The position numbers were made by a program, and so were the translations under genes. DNA of 64,000 nucleotides from Saprospiraceae bacterium (GTDB lineage Bacteria; Bacteroidota; Bacteroidia; Chitinophagales; Saprospiraceae), in assembly GCA_016710115.1 (NCBI GenBank), contig JADJLN010000002.1, positions 518,294 to 582,293 of the forward strand, read 5' to 3'. Under the pieces are notes generated by a model, which was not told the DNA's origin, searched no databases, and saw nothing but the letters and a program-made list of their open reading frames with translations. Below are positions 1 to 14,500 of this stretch, piece after piece. The first letter of the stretch is position 1; every line of letters starts with the position of its first letter.

Positions 1-3000
1 AATGGTGCGGGCTATGCAACGTCAACAGACAACTGTGATCCGGATCCACGGAGACGTTCACAGATGCGACACTTCCAGGCAACTGTCCCGATAACTACAA
101 GATCGAGCGGACATGAAGGCCACGGACCGTTGTGGAAACGTGAGTACGACCTGTAAGCAGACGATCACCATCGAGGATACGACCAAGCCAATCGTGACAT
201 GCCCAGTGGGTATCACGATCGAATGTTCAGATGATTTTACTCCAGTAGGAGCGGGTTATGCCACAAGCACAGACAACTGTGATCCGGATCCAACGGAGAC
301 ATTCACAGATGCGACGCTTCCAGGCAACTGCCCGGATAACTATAAGATCGAGCGGACATGGAAGGCCACGGACCGTTGTGGAAACGTGAGTACGACCTGT
401 AAGCAGACGATCACAATCGAGGATACAACGAAGCCAATTGTGACATGCCCGGCGGGTATTACGATCGAATGTTCGGATGACTTCACTCCAGGTGGAGCCG
501 GATATGCAACCTCTACTGACAACTGTGATCCGGACCCAACGGAGACATTCACAGATGCAACACTTCCAGGCAATTGCGCGGATAACTATAAGATCGAGCG
601 GACATGGAAGGCGACAGACCGTTGTGGAAACGTCAGTACGACCTGTAAGCAAACGATCACCATCGAGGATACGACGAAGCCAATCGTGACCTGCCCAGCG
701 GGTATCACGATCGAATGTTCGGATGACTTCACCCAGGTGGAGCAGGATATGCAACCTCTACGGACAACTGTGATCCGGATCCAACAGAGACATTCACAGA
801 TGCGACACTTCCAGGGCAACTGCTCGGATAACTATAAAGATCGAGCGGACATGGAAAGCCACTGACCGTTGTGGAAACGTGAGTACAACCTGTAAGCAAA
901 CGATCACCATCGAGGATACGACACCTCCAGTTGTGACTTGCCCTGCAGGCATCACGATCGAATGTTCGGATGATTTCACGCCAGTGGGAGCAGGATATGC
1001 GACATCTACGGACAACTGTGATCCGGATCCAACGGAGACATTCACAGATGCGACGCTTCCAGGCAACTGCCCGGATAACTATAAGATCGAGCGGACATGG
1101 AAGGCCACGGACCGTTGTGGAAACGTGAGTACGACCTGTAAGCAAACGATCACCATCGAGGATACGACCAAGCCAATCGTGACGTGCCCAGCGGGTATCA
1201 CGATCGAATGTTCAGATGATTTCACTCCAGTAGGAGCGGGTTATGCCACAAGCACAGACAACTGTGATCCGGATCCAACGGAGACGTTTACAGATGCGAC
1301 ACTACCAGGCAACTGTGCCGATAACTACAAGATCGAGCGGACATGGAAAGCCACTGACCGTTGTGGAAACGTAAGTACGACCTGTAAGCAAACAATCACC
1401 ATCGAGGATACAACGAAGCCAATCGTGACTTGTCCAGCAGGTATCACGATCGAATGTTCGGATGACTTCACGCCTGGAGGAGCAGGATATGCAACCTCTA
1501 CGGACAACTGTGATCCGGATCCAACGGAGACATTCACAGATGCGACACTTCCAGGCAACTGCTCGGATAACTATAAGATCGAGCGGACATGGAAGGCGAC
1601 TGACCGTTGTGGAAACGTAAGTACAACCTGTAAGCAAACGATCACCATCGAGGATACGACACCTCAGTTGTGACTTGCCCTGCGGGAATCACGATCGAAT
1701 GTTCGGATGATTTCACCCCGGGTGGAGCAGGATATGCAACCTCTACGGACAACTGTGATCCGGATCCAACGGAGACATTCACAGATGCGACACTTCGGGC
1801 AATTGTCCGGATAACTACAAGATCGAGCGGACATGGAAAGCCACTGACCGTTGCGGAAACGTAAGTACAACCTGTAAGCAGACGATCACGATTGAGGATA
1901 CGACCAAGCCAATCGTGACCTGCCCTGCAGGTATCACGATCGAATGTTCGGATGACTTCACCCCAGCGGGTGCCGGTTATGCAACTTCTACAGACAACTG
2001 TGATCCGGATCCAGAGGAGACGTTCACAGATGCGACACTTCCTGGCAACTGCTCGGATAACTATAAGATCGAGCGGACATGGAAAGCCACGGACCGTTGT
2101 GGAAACGTGAGTACGACCTGTAAGCAAACCATAAGTATTGAGGATACGACTACTCCAGTTGTGACGTGCCCAGCGGGTATCACGATCGAATGTTCGGATG
2201 ACTTCACGCCAGGTGGCGCAGGATATGCGACATCCACGGACAACTGTGATCCAGATCCGACCGAGACATTCACGGATGCGACACTTCCAGGAAACTGCTC
2301 GGATAACTACAAGATCGAGCGGACATGGAAGGCGACTGACCGTTGTGGAAACGTGAGTACGACCTGCAAGCAAACGATTACCATCGAGGATACGACCCCT
2401 CCAGTTGTGACGTGCCCAGCGGGTATCACGATCGAATGTTCGGATGACTTTACGCCTGTAGGCGCAGGTTTTGCGACATCAACAGATAACTGTGATCCGG
2501 ATCCAGAAGAGACATTCACGGATGCGACGCTGCCTGGCAACTGCCCGGATAATTACAAGATCGAGCGGACATGGAAAGCCACCGACCATTGCGGGAATGT
2601 GAGCACGACGTGCAAGCAGACAATCACCATCGAGGATACAACTCCTCCTGTTGTGACGTGCCTGTGGGTATCACGATCGAATGTTCGGATGACTTCACTC
2701 CAGGTGGAGCAGGATATGCAACTTCTACAGACAACTGCGATCCAAATCCGACCGAGACATTCACGGATGCGACCCTTCCCGGTAACTGCCCGGATAACTA
2801 CAAGATCGAGCGGACGTGGAAAGCCACCGACCGTTGCGGCAATGTGAGCACAACATGCAAGCAGACGATCACAATCGAAGACACGACCAAACCTGTTGTG
2901 ACCTGCCCAGCGGGGATCACGATCGAATGTTCGGATGACTTCACTCCTGTTGGAGCGGGTTATGCCACAAGCACAGACAACTGTGATCCGGATCCAACGG

Positions 3001-5580
3001 AGACGTTCACAGATGCGACAATACCAGGCAACTGCGCGGATAACTATAAGATCGAGCGGACATGGAAAGCGACGGACCGTTGTGGAAACGTGAGTACGAC
3101 CTGTAAGCAAACGATCACCATCGAGGATACGACGAAGCCAATTGTGACCTGCCCAGCGGGTATCACAATCGAATGTTCCGACGACTTTACGCCGGATGGA
3201 GCAGGCTATGCGACGTCTACCGACAACTGTGATCCGGATCCAACGGAGACGTTCACAGATGCGACACTTCCAGGCAACTGCCCCGATAATTACATGATCG
3301 AGCGGACATGGAAGGCCACCGACCGTTGTGGAAACGTGAGTACGACCTGTAAGCAAACGATCACCATCGAGGATACCACGAAGCCAATCGTGACCTGCCC
3401 AGCAGGTATCACGATCGAATGTTCAGATGATTTCACTCCAGTGGAGCGGGTTATGCCACAAGCACAGACAACTGTGATCCGGATCCAACGGAGACGTTCA
3501 CAGATGCGACACTTCCAGGCAACTGTGCCGATAACTATAAGATCGAGCGGACATGGAAGGCGACTGACCGTTGTGGAAACGTGAGTACGACCTGTAAGCA
3601 AACCATAAGTATTGAGGATACGACTCCTCCAGTTGTGACCTGCCCAGCGGGTATCACAATCGAATGTTCGGATGACTTCACCCCAGGTGGTGCAGGTTAT
3701 GCGACCTCTACGGACAACTGTGATCCGGATCCGACGGAACGTTCACGGATGCGACACTTCAGGCAATTGTCCGGATAACTACAAGATCGAGCGGACATGG
3801 AAGGCCACGGACCGTTGTGGAAACGTAAGTACGACCTGTAAACAAACGATCACCATTGAGGATACAACTCCTCCTGTCGTGACCTGCCCAGCAGGTATTA
3901 CGATCGAATGTTCGGATGACTTCACTCCGGTGGAGCAGGATATGCTACCTCTACGGACAACTGTGATCCGGATCCAACGGAGACGTTCACAGATGCGACA
4001 CTTCCAGGCAACTGTGCCCGATAATTACAAGATCGAGCGGACATGGAAGGCGACTGACCGTTGTGGAAACGTGGTACGACCTGTAAGCAAACCATAAGTA
4101 TTGAGGATACGACTCCTCCAGTTGTGACCTGCCCAGCAGGCATCACAATCGAATGTTCGGATGACTTCACTCCAGTGGGAGCATGATATGCTACCTCTAC
4201 GGACAACTGTGATCCGGATCCAACGGAGACGTTCACAGATGCGACACTTCCAGGCAACTGCGCCGATAATTACATGATCGAGCGGACATGGAAGGCGACT
4301 GACCGTTGTGGAAACGTGAGTACGACCTGTAAGCAAACCATAAGTATTGAGGATACGACTCCTCCAGTTGTGACCTGCCCAGCGGGTATCACAATCGAAT
4401 GTTCGGATGACTTCACTCCAGTGGGAGCAGGATATGCTACCTCTACGGACAACTGTGATCCGGATCCAACGGAGACGTTCACAGATGCGACACTTCCAGG
4501 CAACTGCGCCGATAATTACATGATCGAGCGGACATGGAAGGCGACTGACCGTTGTGGAAACGTGAGTACGACCTGTAAGCAAACGATCACCATCGAGGAT
4601 ACCACGAAGCCAATCGTGACCTGCCCAGCAGGTATCACGATCGAATGTTCAGATGATTTCACTCCAGGTGGAGCGGGATATACAACCTCTACTGACAACT
4701 GTGATCCGGACCCAACGGAGACATTCACAGATGCAACAATTCCAGGCAACTGTGCCGATAACTACAAGATCGAGCGGACATGGAAAGCGACTGACCGTTG
4801 TGGAAACGTGAGCACGACCTGTAAGCAAACCATAAGTATTGAGGATACGACTCCTCCTGTCGTGACCTGCCCAGCGGGTATCACAATCGAATGTTCGGAT
4901 GACTTCACTCCGGTGGAGCAGGATATGCTACCTCTACGGACAACTGTGATCCGGATCCAACGGAGACGTTCACAGATGCGACACTTCCGGGCAACTGTGC
5001 CGATAACTATAAGATCGAGCGGACATGGAAGGCGACTGGCCGTTGTGGAAACGTGAGTACGACCTGTAAGCAAACCATAAGTATTGAGGATACGACTCCT
5101 CCAGTTGTGACCTGCCCAGCGGGTATACAATCGAATGTTCGGATGACTTCACCCCGGTGGAGCCGGATATGCGACCTCTACGGACAACTGTGATCCGGAT
5201 CCGACGGAGACGTTCACAGATGCGACACTTCCAGGCAATTGTCCGGATAACTACGAGATCGAGCGGACATGGAAGGCGACTGACCGTTGTGGAAACGTAA
5301 GTACGACCTGTAAACAAACGATCACCATCGAGGATACAACTCCTCCTGTCGTGACCTGCCCAGCAGGTATCACGATCGAATGTTCCAGATGATTTCACTC
5401 CCAGGTGGAGCAGGTTATACGACAAGCACAGACAACTGTGATCCGGATCCAACGGAGACATTCACAGATGCGACAATACCAGGCAACTGCGCGGATAACT
5501 ATAAGATCGAGCGGACATGGAAAGCCACAGACCGTTGTGGCAATGTAAGCACCACATGTAAGCAGACGATTACTATTGAG
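1..5580 (+). repeat. Tandem array A: 246-bp HYR-like units, 22 complete copies
   Basis: The anchor ECSDDFT recurs 22 times (near 227, 467, 713, 961 ... 5133, 5379) with a 246-bp period, giving an 82-residue unit. Unit landmarks are TDNCDPDPTETFTDA, PGNCPDNYKIERTWKATD, RCGNVSTTCKQT, EDTTKPIVTCPAG. Each unit has six cysteines and many Asp. Copies are nearly identical at DNA level, differing mainly in a few codons (TKP/TPP, PVG/PGG, DNYK/DNYM), which implies recent homogenisation. Open stretches carrying it: 113-865, 879-1673, 1915-2847, 2571-3584, 4274-5056, 5380-6183. Family knowledge: HYR/hyalin repeats are beta-sandwich, Ig-like adhesion domains. Confidence 0.92.
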
Positions 5581-8500
5581 GATACGACGCCGCCAGTATT
5601 GGTTGGTTGCCCTGATGATATCACAGTAGAATGTGATGCGATTCCAGTAAATCCAATTGTGACCGCTACTGATAACTGTGATCTGGATGTTGATGTAACC
5701 ATAATCTCAGGAATTTCGAATGTGATTTGTCCGGATGGTTATTCCATCGAAATTGTTTGGACGGCAACAGATAATTGCGGCAATGCTGCTTCATGTGGGC
5801 AAGTAGTTACAGTGCAGGATACCTCCCCACCTGTCTTTGATAACAAGCCAGTGAATGTCACTGTCGAATGTGATGCGGTTCCTGCAGCGGAAGTCGTAAC
5901 AGCTCATGACAATTGTGACGCTGACGTTGAGGTGACCTACAATGAAGTTCGTACTGATGGCAACTGTCCAGACTCTTATACGCTTACTCGCACATGGATT
6001 GCCATTGACAACTGCGATAATGCAACTACGCATACTCAAAAGGTAACAGTCCAAGACACAACACCACCTGTGTTCGACAACAAGCCAGCAGATATTACTG
6101 CTGAATGCGATAATGTGCCTGATATCCCTGTCGTGACTGCACATGATAATTGTGATTTGGACGTAGATATTTTCTTTTACTGAGGCATTTGAGCCGGGCA
6201 ATTGTCCGAATGCCTACAAACTTATTCGACAGTGGGATGCTGTGGATAATTGTGGCAACACAACAACACATAAGCAGACAGTAACTGTAGAAGATACAAC
6301 GCCTCCTGTATTTGATAATGCCCAGTTGATGTTACGGTTGAATGTGATAATGTACATGGCCTGAAACAGTTACAGCGCAGGACAATTGTGATCAGGATGT
6401 TGATGTGACCTTCAATGAAGTTCGGACGGATGGTTCATGTCCGGATTCATACACACTGACCCGTGCACTGATTGCCATTGATAATTGCGATAACGCGTCT
6501 ACTCATATTCAAAAGATTACAGTTGAGGATACAACACCTCCTGTATTTGACAACAAGCCAGTGGACATCACCGTCGAATGTGATGCGGTTCCAGTTGCGG
6601 AGGTTGTGACAGCACAAGACAATTGTGATCTGGATGTCGATGTGACCTACAATGAGATCAAGACGGATGGTTTCCTGTCCGGATTATACACACTGACCCG
6701 TACACGGATTGCGATTGACAACTGCGACAATGCAACTACGCACACTCACCAAAGGTATCTGTAGAGGATACGACACCACCTGTATTTGACAACAAACCAG
6801 TGGACATCACCGTCGAATGTGATGCTGTTCCAGTTGCTGAAGTTGTGACCGCACATGACAATTGTGACCTGGATGTCGATGTCACCTACAACGAGGTGAA
6901 GACAGATGGATCATGTCCGGATTACTACACATTGACACGTACCGGATTGCGATTGATAATTGTGGAAACGCAACGACGCATGTGCAGAAGGTGACTGTGG
7001 AAGACACCACACCAGTATTTGACAACAAGCCTTCGGATATTACAGTCGAATGTGATGCGGTTCCAGTTGCGGAGGTTGTGACAGCACAAGACAATTGTGA
7101 TCTGGATGTGGATGTCACGTACAATGAGATCAAGACGGACGGTTCATGTCCGGATTCTTACACTGACCCGTACACGGATTGCTATTGATAATTGTGGCAA
7201 TGCAAATACACATGTGCAGAAGGTATCTGTAGAGGATACGACACCACCTGTATTTGACAACAAGCCAGTGGACATCACCGTCGAATGTGATGCGGTTCCA
7301 GTCGCTGAAGTGGTGACTGCCCAGGACAATTGTGATCTGGATGTGGATGTCACGTACAATGAGATCAAGACGGACGGTTCATGTCCGGATTCATACACAC
7401 TGACCCGCACCTGGATTGCCATTGATAATTGTGGTAATGCAAATACACATGTGCAGAAGGTATCTGTTGAGGATACTACTCCGCCTGTGTTTGATAACAA
7501 GCCAGTGGACATCACCGTCGAATGTGATGCTGTTCCAGTTGCTGAAGTGGTGACAGCACAAGACAATTGTGATCTGGATGTGGATGTGACGTACAATGAG
7601 ATCAAGACGGACGGTTCATGTCCGGATGCATACACACTGACCCGCACCTGGATTGCCATTGATAATTGTGGTAATGCAAATACACATGTGCAGAAGGTAT
7701 CTGTAGAGGATACGACACCACCTGTATTTGATAACAAGCCAGTGGACATCACCGTAGAATGTGATGCTGTTCCAACTGCAGAAGTGGTGACAGCCCAGGA
7801 CAATTGTGACCTGGATGTCGATGTGACTTATAATGAGATCAAGACGGATGGTTCATGTCCCGGATTCATACACACTGACACGTACCGGATTGCCATTGAT
7901 AATTGCGGCAATGCCAATACACATGTTCAGAAAGTATCTGTAGAGGATACAACACCCCCAGTATTTGACAACAAGCCAGTGGACATCACCGTCGAATGTG
8001 ATGCTGTTCCAGTTGCTGAAGTGGTGACAGCCCAGGACAATTGTGACCTGGATGTCGATGTGACCTACAATGAGATCAAGACGGATGGTTCATGTCCGGA
8101 TTCATACACACTGACCCGTACCTGGATTGCCATTGACAACTGCGACAATGCAACTACGCACACTCAAAAGGTATCTGTAAAGGATACGACACCACCTGTA
8201 TTTGACAACAAGCCAGTGGACATCACCGTCGAATGTGATGCTGTTCCAGTTGCTGAAGTTGTGACAGCACAAGACAATTGTGACCTGGATGTCGATGTCA
8301 CGTACAATGAGATCAAGACGGATGGTTCATGTCCGGATTCATACACACTGACACGCACGGATTGCGATTGATAATTGTGGAAACGCAACGACGCATGTGC
8401 AGAAGGTGACTGTGGAAGACACCACACCACCAGTATTTGACAACAAGCCTTCGGATATTACAGTCGAATGTGATGCGGTTCCAGTTGCGGAGGTTGTGAC

Positions 8501-11500
8501 AGCACAAGACAATTGTGATCTGGATGTGGATGTCACGTACAATGAGATCAAGACGGACGGTTCATGTCCGGATTCTTACACACTGACCCGTACCTGGATT
8601 GCTATTGATAATTGTGGCAATGCAAATACACATGTGCAGAAGGTATCTGTAGAGGATACGACACCACCTGTATTTGACAACAAGCCAGTGGACATCACCG
8701 TCGAATGTGATGCGGTTCCAGTCGCTGAAGTGGTGACTGCCCAGGACAATTGTGACCTTGATGTGGATGTGACCTATAATGAGATCAAGACGGACGGAAA
8801 TTGTCCTGACTCATACACACTGACACGTACCTGGATTGCGATTGACAATTGTGGTAATGCAAATACACATGTGCAGAAGGTATCTGTTGAGGATACTACT
8901 CCGCCTGTGTTTGATAACAAGCCTGTGGACATCACCGTCGAATGTGATGCTGTTCCAGTTGCTGAAGTAGTGACAGCCCAGGACAATTGTGACCTGGATG
9001 TCGATGTCACGTATAATGAGATCAAGACGGATGGTTCATGTCCGGATTCGTACACACTGACACGTACCGGATTGCCATTGATAATTGCGGCAATGCCAAT
9101 ACACATGTGCAAAAGGTATCTGTTGAGGATACTACTCCGCCTGTGTTTGATAACAAGCCAGTGGACATCACCGTCGAATGTGATGCGGTTCCAGTTGCAG
9201 AAGTGGTGACAGCCAGGACAATTGTGATCTGGATGTTGATGTGACGTACAATGAGATCAAGACGGATGGTTCATGTCCGGATTCATACACACTGACCCGT
9301 ACCTGGATTGCCATTGATAATTGTGGCAATGCAAATACACATGTGCAAAGGTCACGGTAGAGGATACTACGCCTCCTGTATTTGACAACAAGCCAGTGGA
9401 TATCACCGTCGAATGTGATGCAGTTCCAGTTGCAGAAGTGGTGACATGGATTGCGATTGATAATTGTGGAAACGCAACGACCCATGTGCAGAAAGTAACT
9501 GTTGAAGACACGACGCCACCAGTATTTGACAACAAGCCAGTGGACATCACCGTCGAATGTGATGCGGTTCCAGTTGCAGAAGTTGTGACGGCCCAGGACA
9601 ATTGTGACCTGGATGTCGATGTCACGTACAATGAGATCAAGACGGATGGTTCATGTCCGGATTCTTACACACTGACCCGTACCTGGATTGCTATTGATAA
9701 TTGTGGAAACGCAACGACGCATGTGCAGAAGGTGACTGTGGAAGACACGACGCCACCAGTATTTGACAACAAGCCAGTGGACATCACCGTCGAATGTGAT
9801 GCGGTTCCAGTCGCTGAAGTGGTGACAGCCCAGGACAATTGTGATCTGGACGTGGATGTGACGTACAATGAGATTAAAACGGACGGAAATTGTCCTGACT
9901 CATATACATTGACCCGCACCTGGATAGCCATTGATAATTGTGGTAATGCAAATACACATGTGCAAAAGGTCACGGTAGAGGATACTAGGCCTCCTGTATT
10001 TGACAACAAGCCAGTGGATATCACCGTCGAATGTGATGCCGTTCCAGTTGCAGAAGTGGTGACAGCCGAGGACAATTGTGATCTGGATGTCGATGTCACG
10101 TATAATGAGATCAAGACGGACGGTTCATGTCCGGATTCATACACACTGACACGTACGGATTGCCATTGATAATTGCGGCAATGCCAATACACATGTGCAA
10201 AAGGTATCTGTTGAGGATACTACTCCGCCTGTGTTTGATAACAAGCCTGTGGACATCACCGTCGAATGTGATGCGGTTCCAGTTGCAGAAGTGGTGACAG
10301 CCCGGGACAATTGTGATCTGGATGTTGATGTGACGTACAATGAGATTAAGACGGACGGAAATTGTCCTGACTCATATACATTGACACGTACGGATTGCGA
10401 TTGATAATTGTGGCAATGCAACGACCCATGTTCAGAAAGTAACTGTTGAAGACACGACGCCACCAGTATTTGACAACAAGCCAGTGGACATTACCGTCGA
10501 ATGTGATGCGGTTCCAGTTGCTGAAGTGGTGACTGCCCAGGACAATTGTGACCTGGATGTCGATGTCACGTACAATGAGATCAAGACGGATGGTTCATGT
10601 CCGGATTCTTACACTCTGACCCGTACCTGGATTGCGATTGATAATTGTGGAAACGCAACGACCCATGTGCAGAAAGTAACTGTTGAAGACACGACGCCAC
10701 CAGTATTTGACAACAAGCCAGTGGACATCACCGTCGAATGTGATGCGGTTCCAGTTGCAGAAGTTGTGACGGCCTGGACAATTGTGACCTGGATGTCGAT
10801 GTCACGTACAATGAGATCAAGACAGATGGTTCATGTCCGGATTCATACACATTGACCCGTACCTGGATTGCGATTGATAATTGTGGAAACGCAACGACGC
10901 ATGTGCAGAAGGTGACTGTGGAAGACACGACGCCACCAGTATTTGACAACAAGCCAGTGGACATCACCGTCGAATGTGATGCGGTTCCAGTCGCTGAAGT
11001 GGTGACAGCCCAGGACAATTGTGATCTGGACGTGGATGTGACGTACAATGAGATCAAGACGGACGGTAATTGTCCTGACTCATATACATTGACCCGTACC
11101 TGGATAGCCATTGATAATTGTGGCAATGCAAATACACATGTGCAAAAGGTATCTGTAGAGGATACGACACCACCAGTATTTGATAACAAGCCTGCGGATA
11201 TCACCGTCGAATGTGATGCTGTTCCAGTTGCAGAAGTGGTGACAGCCCAGGACAATTGTGATCTGGATGTGGATGTGACGTACAATGAGATCAAGACGGA
11301 CGGTAATTGTCCTGACCTGCTATACATTGACCCGTACCGGATTGCTATTGATAATTGTGGCAATGCAAATACACATTTGCAGAAGGTATCTGTTGAGGAT
11401 ACTACTCCGCCTGTGTTTGATAACAAGCCTGCGGATATTACAGTCGAATGTGATGCTGTTCCAGTTGCTGAAGTAGTGACAGCCCAGGACAATTGTGACC

Positions 11501-14500
11501 TGGATGTGGACGTGACTTACAATGAGATCAAGACGGATGGTTCATGTCCGGATTCATACACACTGACACGACCGGATTGCGATTGACAATTGTGGTAATG
11601 CCAATACACATGTTCAGAAAGTATCTGTAGAGGATACTACTCCGCCTGTGTTTGATAACAAGCCAGTGGACATCACCGTCGAATGTGATGCGGTTCCAGT
11701 TGCAGAAGTGGTGACAGCCCAGGACAATTGTGATCTGGATGTTGATGTGACGTACAATGAGATTAAGACGGACGGAAATTGTCCTGACTCATATACATTG
11801 ACACGTACCTGGATTGCGATTGATAATTGTGGCAATGCAACGACCCATGTTCAGAAAGTAACTGTTGAAGACACGACGCCACCAGTATTTGACAACAAGC
11901 CAGTGGACATTACCGTCGAATGTGATGCGGTTCCAGTTGCTGAAGTGGTGACTGCCCAGGACAATTGTGACCTGGATGTCGATGTCACGTACAATGAGAT
12001 CAAGACGGATGGTTCATGTCCGGATTCTTACACTCTGACCCGCACCGGATTGCGATTGATAATTGTGGAAACGCAACGACCCATGTGCAGAAAGTAACTG
12101 TTGAAGACACGACGCCACCAGTATTTGACAACAAGCCAGTGGACATCACCGTCGAATGTGATGCGGTTCCAGTTGCAGAAGTTGTGACGGCCCAGGACAA
12201 TTGTGACCTGGATGTCGATGTCACGTACAATGAGATCAAGACGGATGGTTCATGTCCGGATTCTTACACTCTGACCCGTACCTGGATTGCGATTGATAAT
12301 TGTGGAAACGCAACGACGCATGTGCAGAAGGTGACTGTGGAGGATACAACACCTCCGGTATTTGACAACAAGCCAGTGGACATCACCGTCGAATGTGATG
12401 CGGTTCCAGTCGCTGAAGTGGTGACAGCCCAGGACAATTGTGATCTGGACGTGGATGTGACGTACAATGAGATTAAAACGGACGGTAATTGTCCTGACTC
12501 ATATACATTGACCCGTACCTGGATAGCCATTGATAATTGTGGCAATGCCAATACGCATGTGCAAAAGGTATCTGTAGAGGATACGACCCCACCTGTGTTT
12601 GACAACAAGCCAGCGGATATCACAGTCGAATGTGATGCCGTTCCAGTTGCAGAAGTGGTGACAGCCCAGGACAATTGTGATCTGGATGTGGATGTGACGT
12701 ACAATGAGATCAAGACGGACGGTAATTGTCCTGACTCATATACATTGACCCGTACCTGGATTGCGATTGATAATTGTGGAAATGCCACAACCCATGTGCA
12801 GAAAGTTACCGTTGAGGATACGACACCTCCAGTGTTTGACAACAAGCCAGTGGATATCACCGTCGAATGTGATGCTGTTCCAACGGCAGAAGTGGTTACG
12901 GCTACGGACAATTGTGATCTTGATGTAGATGTGACGTACAATGAAGTGAAGACGGATGGCAATTGTCCGGACTCCTATACGCTGACACGCACTGGATCGC
13001 GATTGATAACTGTGGCAACGCCACGACTCATGTCCAAAAAGTGAGTGTCGAAGACACGACACCTCCAGTGTTTGACAATAAGCCAGCGGACATCACCGTC
13101 GAATGTGATGCAGTTCCTGTTCCAGAAGTGGTAACGGCTACGGACAATTGTGACTGGATGTTGATGTGACGTATAATGGAGATCAAGACGGACGGAAATT
13201 GTCCTGACTCATATACGTTGACCCGTACCTGGATCGCGATTGACAACTGTGGAAATGCGACGACCCATGTGCAGAAGGTAACGGTAGAGGATACGACGCC
13301 ACCTGTGTTTGACAATAAGCCAGCAGATATCACAGTTGAATGTGATGCCGTCCCAGTTGCTGAAGTGGTGACGGCTACGGACAATTGTGACCTGGATGTT
13401 GATGTGACGTATAATGAGATCAAGACGGACGGAAATTGTCCTGACTCATATACGTTGACCCGTACCTGGATTGCGATTGATAATTGTGGAAACGCAACGA
13501 CGCATGTGCAGAAGGTAACGGTAGAGGATACGACGCCACCTGTGTTTGATAACAAGCCAGCGGATATCACAGTCGAGTGTGATGCCGTTCCACAGCCACT
13601 TGTGGTGACCGCACATGACAATTGTGACCTGGATGTCGATGTGACGTATAACGAAGTGAAGACGGATGGATCATGTCCGGATTATTATACACTGACTCGC
13701 ACATGGATTGCGATTGACAATTGTGGCAATGCCGCAACCCATGTGCAGAAGGTAACGGTCGAGGATACGACCCCGCCGGTGTTTGACAACAAGCCGGCAG
13801 ATATCACTGTCGAATGTGATGCCGTCCCAGCTGCTGAAGTGGTGACAGCCACAGACAACTGTGATCTGGATGTTGATGTGACGTATAACGAAGTGAAGAC
13901 TGACGGTTCATGCCCGGATTATTATACTCTGACACGCACCTGGATTGCCCTGGATAATTGTGGCAATGCAACAACGCATGTTCAGAAAGTTACAGTTGAG
14001 GATACTACTCCGCCTGTGTTTGACAACAAGCCTGCGGATATCACCGTCGAATGTGATGCCGTTCCAGTTGCAGAAGTGGTGACCGCCCAGGACAATTGTG
14101 ATCTGGATGTGGATGTAACTTATAATGAGATCAAGACGGACGGTAATTGTCCTGACTAATACATTGACCCGTACACGGATTGCGATTGATAATTGTGGCA
14201 ATGCAAATACACATGTGCAGAAGGTATCTGTTGAGGATACTACTCCGCCTGTGTTTGATAACAAGCCTGCGGATATTACAGTCGAATGTGATGCCGTTCC
14301 AGTTGCGGAAGTTGTAACTGCCCAGGACAATTGTGACCTGGATGTGGACGTGACTTACAATGAGATCAAGACAGATGGCAATTGTCCGGATTCTTACACA
14401 CTAACCCGTACCTGGATTGCGATTGATAATTGCGGTAACGCAACAACCCATGTCCAGAAAGTCAGTGTTGATGATACAACACCACCTGTATTTGACAATA

